Notes under the pieces: model-generated
What the model saw: only the letters and a program-made list of their open reading frames with translations
Databases searched by the model: none
What the model was told of the DNA's origin: nothing
Position numbers and translations under genes: made by a program
From: Allonocardiopsis opalescens
GTDB lineage: Bacteria > Actinomycetota > Actinomycetes > Streptosporangiales > Streptosporangiaceae
Length of the DNA stretch: 64,000 nt
Direction: 5' to 3'
NCBI RefSeq assembly: GCF_003002095.1
Contig: NZ_PVZC01000007.1
Location: forward strand, 1-64,000
Part shown: positions 52,555-64,000 of the stretch, piece by piece
How positions within the stretch are numbered: the stretch's first letter is position 1
Layout of the letters: each line of letters starts with the position of its first letter

Positions 52555-54068
52555 CGGTCCTCCCCGGTCGGCCCGCCCAGCAGCCGGCGCACTTCGGCGG
52601 CGGCGTCCGCGGCCCGCCGCACGCGTGCGGCCACCTCGGCCTCCAGTGCCTCCAGTTCGGCCGCCTGATCGGCCAGCAGCGCGCGGACCTCGTCGGGATG
52701 GGCCGATCCGCTGGAGGTGAAGCGCCGCAGCGCCAGGTCCACATCGAAGGCGCGCTTCAGGACGCCGTCGGGCTCGCTGACGCGGTGGCCGTGGCGGGCG
52801 GCGCAGCCGGCCAGCAGGGCGCCGTCGCGGGCGTCGGGTCCGCCGGATTCGAGGGCGGCGCGGATGTAGGCGCCCGCGATGGTCTGCGCGGTCCGCCACG
52901 GTACGCCGTATGCGAGGGTCAGCTCGTTGGCCAGCGCCATGCCGCCGGTGAACGCCGCCTCGCAGGCGGCGCGCATCCTGGCCGGCCGGAAGCGCATCTC
53001 CGCGATGGCCTCCGTCAGCAGGGCGACGCAGAAGCGGAACGACGCGAACAGCTCGGACAGGTACCGGCTCGCCTCCTTGCCCACCTCGACGGAGTTGGAG
53101 TACGAGGTGTTGCGGGTGGCGATCCGCAGGTCGTGGGCGAGCGCGACCACGTGCGCCGAGCGGCCGCGCACGCGTTCGAGCACGGGGTAGTTCTTCTTCT
53201 GCGGCATGGCCGCCGAGACGCCGGCCAGGGAGTCGGGCAGTTCCAGGAAGCCGTGGGCCTCGCCGGCCCAGGCCATGAAGTCGGTGGTGAACCTGCTCAG
53301 CACCACGGCGAAGGCCGACAGCTCCCCGGCCAGCACCGCGGCCCAGTCCCGCCCCGCCACCGCGGTCAGCGCATGGCGCTGCGGTCCGTCGCAGCCGGCC
53401 AGCCGGGCGATCCGCTCGCGGTCCCAGGCGAGCTGCTGGCCCGCCATGGCGCCGGCTCCCATCGGGCAGCGGTTGGCGTCGTCGTGGCCGGCCAGCAGCC
53501 GGCGCAGCGCGAACAGGGCCTGTTCGGAGACGGCGGCCAGGTAGAAGCCCGGGCTGATGACCTGGGCGGCCTGCAGGTGGGTGTAGCCGGGCATCGGCGT
53601 CTCGGTCAGCCCGGCCGCCGTCCGCTGCGCCGCCCGCGCCAGTCCGGCCAGGAGGCCGGCCGCCCGCAGCAGCTCCGCCCGGCCGTACATGAGCTGCGCG
53701 GTGGCCTGGACGTCGTTGCGGCTGCGGTCGACGTGCCAGGCCGGGACGGGCGCGGTGAGCCGGTCGGCGACGTGCCGCTCCAGCGCGAGGGAGATGTCGG
53801 AGAGGTTCGCCTCGGGGTCGGCCCGCAGCGTGCCGGCGTCCACCCCGTCCAGCGCCGCGGCGATCCCGGCCGCCTGGGCTCGGTCGATCAGCCCCATCCG
53901 CCGGTATTCGAGCAGCAGGACGCGCTCCAGGTGCACGTAGTGGTCGAGCAGGTGCTCGGCTTCGAACCGGAACTGGGGTTCGAGGACCTCGGTGTGCACG
54001 ATGCCGCGCGGCACCTCGGCCAGCCGGCCGGTGACGGGCGGGTGCGGCGCCGCGCCCGTGCCGCTCAC
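52551..54068 (-). CDS. Argininosuccinate lyase-like enzyme
   Basis: A 505-residue fumarase/aspartase-superfamily protein with family signatures VDRSRNDVQATAQ, TPMPGYTHLQAAQ and the catalytic loop GVSAAMPQKKNYPVLE. Classical ArgH cleaves argininosuccinate. Here arginine genes are absent, and the neighbours suggest it eliminates fumarate from an N-(aspartyl)-diamino acid to leave 2,3-diaminobutyrate or diaminopropionate, as proposed for Pac17. The GTG start overlaps the NRPS stop (GTGA). The superfamily is certain; the substrate is inferred. Confidence 0.87.
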   Translation of the reverse strand: MSGTGAAPHPPVTGRLAEVPRGIVHTEVLEPQFRFEAEHLLDHYVHLERVLLLEYRRMGLIDRAQAAGIAAALDGVDAGTLRADPEANLSDISLALERHVADRLTAPVPAWHVDRSRNDVQATAQLMYGRAELLRAAGLLAGLARAAQRTAAGLTETPMPGYTHLQAAQVISPGFYLAAVSEQALFALRRLLAGHDDANRCPMGAGAMAGQQLAWDRERIARLAGCDGPQRHALTAVAGRDWAAVLAGELSAFAVVLSRFTTDFMAWAGEAHGFLELPDSLAGVSAAMPQKKNYPVLERVRGRSAHVVALAHDLRIATRNTSYSNSVEVGKEASRYLSELFASFRFCVALLTEAIAEMRFRPARMRAACEAAFTGGMALANELTLAYGVPWRTAQTIAGAYIRAALESGGPDARDGALLAGCAARHGHRVSEPDGVLKRAFDVDLALRRFTSSGSAHPDEVRALLADQAAELEALEAEVAARVRRAADAAAEVRRLLGGPTGEDR

Positions 54069-57000
54069 CCGGCCGCTCCCGCCGGCGCCTGGTCAAGCCG
54101 ACCGGACAGGTGGCGCAGCACCACCTCGGCAGCCCGCTCCGGAGACAGGTCCCCGGGCCGGCCGCCCTCCCGGTCGGACAGCTCCTCCACGGCCACGCCG
54201 GGGGCGGCTTCGCCGCTCGCCGGGTGGCCGGCGGGCAGCACTGCCACGACGGGGATCCCGTCCGGCAGTCCCGCGCGCCCGCCGCCCCAGCGCTCGAAGT
54301 AGCGGGCATCGCTGACGACATCGTGCCGGTAGGCGGCGGCCACCACGCGGGAGCGCTCCGACCGCAGATCGTCCAGCTCGGTGAAGCCGACCCCGGCGGC
54401 CAGCACCGCCTTGACCTCGTCGTCGTCCATCCGGACCACCTCGTCGGCCACCTGGCCGGCCGGCGGCTGCGCGCCGGGGAGCCGGCCGCCGAGGAACACG
54501 CCGCTCACCTGCCGGCCGCGGGCGTGCGCCTGCCTGGCCGTCTCGACCGCCACCGCGGCTCCGGCGCCCTGGCCCCATACGGCCAGCGGCAGCTCGAGCA
54601 GGCGGGCCAGCTCGGCCACCGCCCGAGCGGCCGCCTGCTCGGGCTCGACCGGCTCCTCATCGGCCCGGGCGACGTCGTGCCCGGGCAGTTCGAGCCCGTA
54701 GACCGCCAGCCGGCCGGAGGCGAGGGCGCGGGCGAACCGCTGGAAGTTGACCGCGTTGCCGCCCGCGTCGGGCACGCAGAGCAGTACGGCGAGCGGGCGG
54801 GCCGGCCGGCTGAGGGACTGCAGCAGCTGCGCGGCACCCCCGGTGTCCTCTCCCGCCGCCGCGGCGGCCAGGCCGCGCAGCGTCGGTTCGCGCATCAGGT
54901 CGGCCAGCGACACCGCACCGTCCAGCCGCATCACCAGCCGCACCGCGGCCAGCGAGTCGCCGCCCAGCGCGAAGAAGTCATCGTCGGCGCCGATGTCCTC
55001 CACCGCATAGCCCAGCAGTTCGGCCCAGAGCACCGCCATTGCGCGCTCGGCCTCGGTACCGGGGGCGGCGGCCGCCGCGGCGGAGGCACCCCGCCGCTCG
55101 GCCTCCGCGGCCAGTGCCTTCTTGTCGATCTTGCCGTTCTCGGTCACCGGCAGCTCGCCGAGCCGGTAGCAGCCGGCGGGGACCATGTGCGCGGGGAGGG
55201 TGGCGCGCAGGGCGGTGGTGAGCTCCGCCGCTGTCGGCTCGCCGGTGAAGAACGCGGCGAGCCTGGTTCCGCCGGCCGCCTTGCGCGCCACCACGGCAAC
55301 GGTGCGCACGCCGGCGACGTCCAGGATGTGGTTCTCCACCTCGCCGATCTCCACCCGCATGCCGCGGATCTTGATCTGCTCGTCCCGCCGCCCCAGGAAC
55401 TCCAGTTCGCCGTCGGGCAGCCAGCGGCCGAAGTCGCCGGTCCGGTAGGCGCGGCGGCCGGGTCGGAAGGGGTCGTCGATAAAGGCGCGGCCGGTCCGCT
55501 CGGGGTCGTTGACGTAGCCGCGGCCCACGCAGGGTCCGGAGAAGACGACCTCGCCGGGTGCCCCGGGCGGCACCATCCGCAGCCGCTCGTCGACCACGTA
55601 GACCGCCGCGTTGGTGACCGGCCGGCCCACCGGGACCAGCCGCTGCGGCGGGACGGAGCGGATGACGGCGTGGGTGGTGTCGTCCGACGCCTCGGTGGCG
55701 CCGTAGGCGTTGACCAGGAAGACGTCCGGATAGCGGGCCAGCCAGCGCTGCACCAGCGGTTTGCCGACCGCCTCGCCGGTGACCGAGACGCACCGCAGCG
55801 CGGGCAGCGGACGCGGCCTGGCCTCCAGTTCGGCGAGCACGATATCGAGGTAGGACGGGACGAGCTGGACGACGGTCGCGCGCTCGGCGCGGATCCGGTC
55901 GAGGAAGGTCCCGACGTCGAGAATCTCCGCATCGCTCACGATCACGGCGCGGCCGCCGGTGGTGAGCGGGACCATGAGCTGCCACAGCGAGATGTCGAAG
56001 CACAGCGGCGCGCTCTGCACCACGGTGTCGGCGGCCGACAGCTCCAGGTCGTGGATCTTGGCCCTCAGGTGGTTGGACATGCCCAGGTGCTCGCAGACGG
56101 CGCCCTTGGGCGTGCCGGTGGAGCCGGAGGTGAAGTAGATGTAGGCGGCTTGGCCGGCCTCGACCCGCACACCGGGGTCGGTGTCCGGCCCGGCGGTGTG
56201 CGCGGCGGCGCTGAGCGGGATGACCCGGACCGCGGGCGCGTGGCCGGCGGCGAGCGCGTCCGCGAGGTGCTCGTCGTGCCCCTCGGCGGCCAGCACGGAG
56301 CGGCAGCCGCTCTGCGTCAGCAGCGTGCCGATCCGCTCGGGCGGATAGGCCGGGTCGACGGGCAGGTAGACGCCTCCGGCCCTGAGGACGGCCAGCAGCG
56401 CGGCCGCCCATTCGAGCGTGCGCTCGGTCAGCACCGCGACGACGGTTTCGCGCAGCGGCCCGTCGGCGAGCAGCCGGTGCGCGATGCGGTTGGCGCAGGC
56501 GTCGAGTTCGGCGTAGCTCCAGGTGGTGCCCTGGAAGGTGAGGGCGGGGCGGTCCGGGGTACGGCGCGCCTGCTCGGCCACCAGTTCGTGGGCGCGCACG
56601 TCGGGCAGCTCGGCGAAGTTCCGTTCCTGGGCGCGCACCAGCGCTTCGGTCTCGTCGGCGTCCGGCAGCGCGGTGTCGGCGTGCGGCGCTTCGGGCTCGG
56701 CGGTCATGGCCTTCAGCGCCGTCAGGTGGTATCCGGCGACGCGTGCGGCGTAGTCGGCGCTGAAGCGCTCAGGCGGGTATCCGACACTGATCCGGGGACA
56801 CTCGCCCAGGTCGACGTGGAGCACCAATCCGGCCTGCGCATCGCCGGCGGGGTCAGGGCCGCGGTCGAGCAGCGTGTCGTAGTCGGCGGCGGGTGCCTCG
56901 GCCCCTGCGCCGGCGGCCTCCAGTGCGGCGGACGCCGTGCGCACCAGCTCCGACCAGCTGCCGCCCGGCACCTCGACCGCCACACCGCGGCGGACCGCGC

Positions 57001-57268
57001 CCTCGGCCACACCGACCGCGATCCACGGTTCGCCGGTGAGCACGCTCAGCACCTTGGTGTGCGCGGCGAGCAGCACGGCGTCCGTTGACGTCCCCTCCCG
57101 CGCCGCCAGCTCGCGCACCGCTCGCGCCAGGCCGGCGGGCACCTCGGCGGTGTGCCGTCCTGAACCGGGCGGCTCGGCCGCCGGGAGCCAGTCGGGCAGG
57201 CGGGTACGGCAGGTCTCGTCGTGGTCGGCCCGGCGCGGGCCGGTATGCGCGAGCAGCTCGGTGGTCAC
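54065..57268 (-). CDS. NRPS: truncated C-like region, A, T and serine-less thioesterase domain
   Basis: A 1067-residue protein. Residues 1-210 resemble only the second half of a condensation domain and lack HHxxxDG. The A domain (about 225-710) is intact (FTSGSTGTPKG, NAYGATE, YRTGDF, Lys in VTENGKIDKKAL). My by-eye code is D-I-W-S-S-T-A-D-D-(K); the two acidic residues favour an amine-bearing side chain such as a diamino acid (inference). The T domain near residue 770 is intact (FFALGGDSLAAVRL). The alpha/beta-hydrolase domain (about 815-1050) has GQGAG where a TE has GxSxG: the nucleophile position is Gly901 (codon 54566-54568). It probably cannot hydrolyse a thioester. GTG 57268 follows GTGAGG. 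Confidence 0.9.
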   Translation of the reverse strand: MTTELLAHTGPRRADHDETCRTRLPDWLPAAEPPGSGRHTAEVPAGLARAVRELAAREGTSTDAVLLAAHTKVLSVLTGEPWIAVGVAEGAVRRGVAVEVPGGSWSELVRTASAALEAAGAGAEAPAADYDTLLDRGPDPAGDAQAGLVLHVDLGECPRISVGYPPERFSADYAARVAGYHLTALKAMTAEPEAPHADTALPDADETEALVRAQERNFAELPDVRAHELVAEQARRTPDRPALTFQGTTWSYAELDACANRIAHRLLADGPLRETVVAVLTERTLEWAAALLAVLRAGGVYLPVDPAYPPERIGTLLTQSGCRSVLAAEGHDEHLADALAAGHAPAVRVIPLSAAAHTAGPDTDPGVRVEAGQAAYIYFTSGSTGTPKGAVCEHLGMSNHLRAKIHDLELSAADTVVQSAPLCFDISLWQLMVPLTTGGRAVIVSDAEILDVGTFLDRIRAERATVVQLVPSYLDIVLAELEARPRPLPALRCVSVTGEAVGKPLVQRWLARYPDVFLVNAYGATEASDDTTHAVIRSVPPQRLVPVGRPVTNAAVYVVDERLRMVPPGAPGEVVFSGPCVGRGYVNDPERTGRAFIDDPFRPGRRAYRTGDFGRWLPDGELEFLGRRDEQIKIRGMRVEIGEVENHILDVAGVRTVAVVARKAAGGTRLAAFFTGEPTAAELTTALRATLPAHMVPAGCYRLGELPVTENGKIDKKALAAEAERRGASAAAAAAPGTEAERAMAVLWAELLGYAVEDIGADDDFFALGGDSLAAVRLVMRLDGAVSLADLMREPTLRGLAAAAAGEDTGGAAQLLQSLSRPARPLAVLLCVPDAGGNAVNFQRFARALASGRLAVYGLELPGHDVARADEEPVEPEQAAARAVAELARLLELPLAVWGQGAGAAVAVETARQAHARGRQVSGVFLGGRLPGAQPPAGQVADEVVRMDDDEVKAVLAAGVGFTELDDLRSERSRVVAAAYRHDVVSDARYFERWGGGRAGLPDGIPVVAVLPAGHPASGEAAPGVAVEELSDREGGRPGDLSPERAAEVVLRHLSGRLDQAPAGAAG

Positions 57269-57351
57269 CGGGCCTCACCGCGCCTCGGCGCGCCGGGGTC
57301 CGCGCCGCCTCCAGGGGTAGCGCGCAGCGCTGCGGCCTTCGGCCTCACTGG

Positions 57352-64000
<6,649 letters not shown>

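Noticed and set aside
52551-54068. Housekeeping argininosuccinate lyase (argH)
   Set aside because: It is translationally coupled to a GHMP kinase and an NRPS, without argG; a diamino acid role fits better.

Overview
The window is a high-G+C actinobacterial chromosome segment. Codon third positions are nearly all G/C, GTG starts are frequent and most operon junctions are 4-base overlaps, which suggests a filamentous actinomycete; I cannot name the genus. It has two unrelated functional halves, separated by a SGNH hydrolase gene and a tRNA-Gly/Cys/Val cluster at 25.4-25.7 kb.

Left half (1-24.3 kb): an oxalate/formate catabolic island. An OxlT-like MFS transporter, a ThDP-dependent oxalyl-CoA decarboxylase-like enzyme, formyl-CoA:oxalate CoA-transferase (clear Frc), an ADP-forming acyl-CoA synthetase, sucCD, a PanE2-like oxalyl-CoA reductase candidate, an Nramp-like transporter and a GntR/FCD regulator sit with a selenocysteine formate dehydrogenase. 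That dehydrogenase has an in-frame TGA at 18279-18281 and a bacterial SECIS hairpin whose loop and spacing match E. coli fdhF. Its accessory genes are present: selD, moeA, fdhD and NuoE/F- and NuoG-like diaphorase subunits. The usual FdsA-type catalytic chain is split: its N-terminal Fe4S4 domain is encoded at the 3' end of the NuoG-like gene, downstream of the catalytic gene. A repeated 13-bp palindrome, GYATAC-N-GTATRC, lies before sucC, the MFS gene, oxc, the Nramp-like gene, gntR, selD, panE and the diaphorase gene (half-site before fdhA). It appears to define one regulon, probably controlled by the local GntR protein, and its centre TACNGT could double as a -10 box.

Middle (24.4-26 kb): a secreted SGNH hydrolase, three tRNAs, a terminator and a GC-rich double-hairpin element.

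Right half (26 kb to the end, continuing beyond the window): a nonribosomal peptide cluster using an amino-group carrier protein. A 54-residue LysW (two CxxC pairs, C-terminal EDWGE) is followed by LysX, LysY, LysK and LysZ homologues and preceded by a split transketolase and a DegT-type aminotransferase. This is the gene set known from vazabitide-type pathways, which make 2,6-diamino-5,7-dihydroxyheptanoate on LysW, the precursor of azabicyclic aziridines. A PAPS sulfotransferase in the cluster fits sulfate-elimination aziridine formation. A second precursor block (GHMP kinase, CysK-like/ATP-grasp fusion, argininosuccinate lyase-like protein) resembles the proposed 2,3-diaminobutyrate route of uridyl-peptide antibiotics. 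Assembly genes are a C-A-T NRPS, an A-T-TE NRPS whose TE lacks its serine, a C-T / C-A-T / C-T-TE NRPS (5' end outside the window), a free T domain with a degenerate A domain, and a type II thioesterase. Tailoring genes are a P450, two acyl-CoA dehydrogenases, a TauD-like protein with an altered metal site, a threonine aldolase and a BtrH-like protein. The combination predicts an unusual peptide containing an azabicyclic or diamino-dihydroxyheptanoate unit plus a diaminobutyrate-type unit; the product identity is inference.
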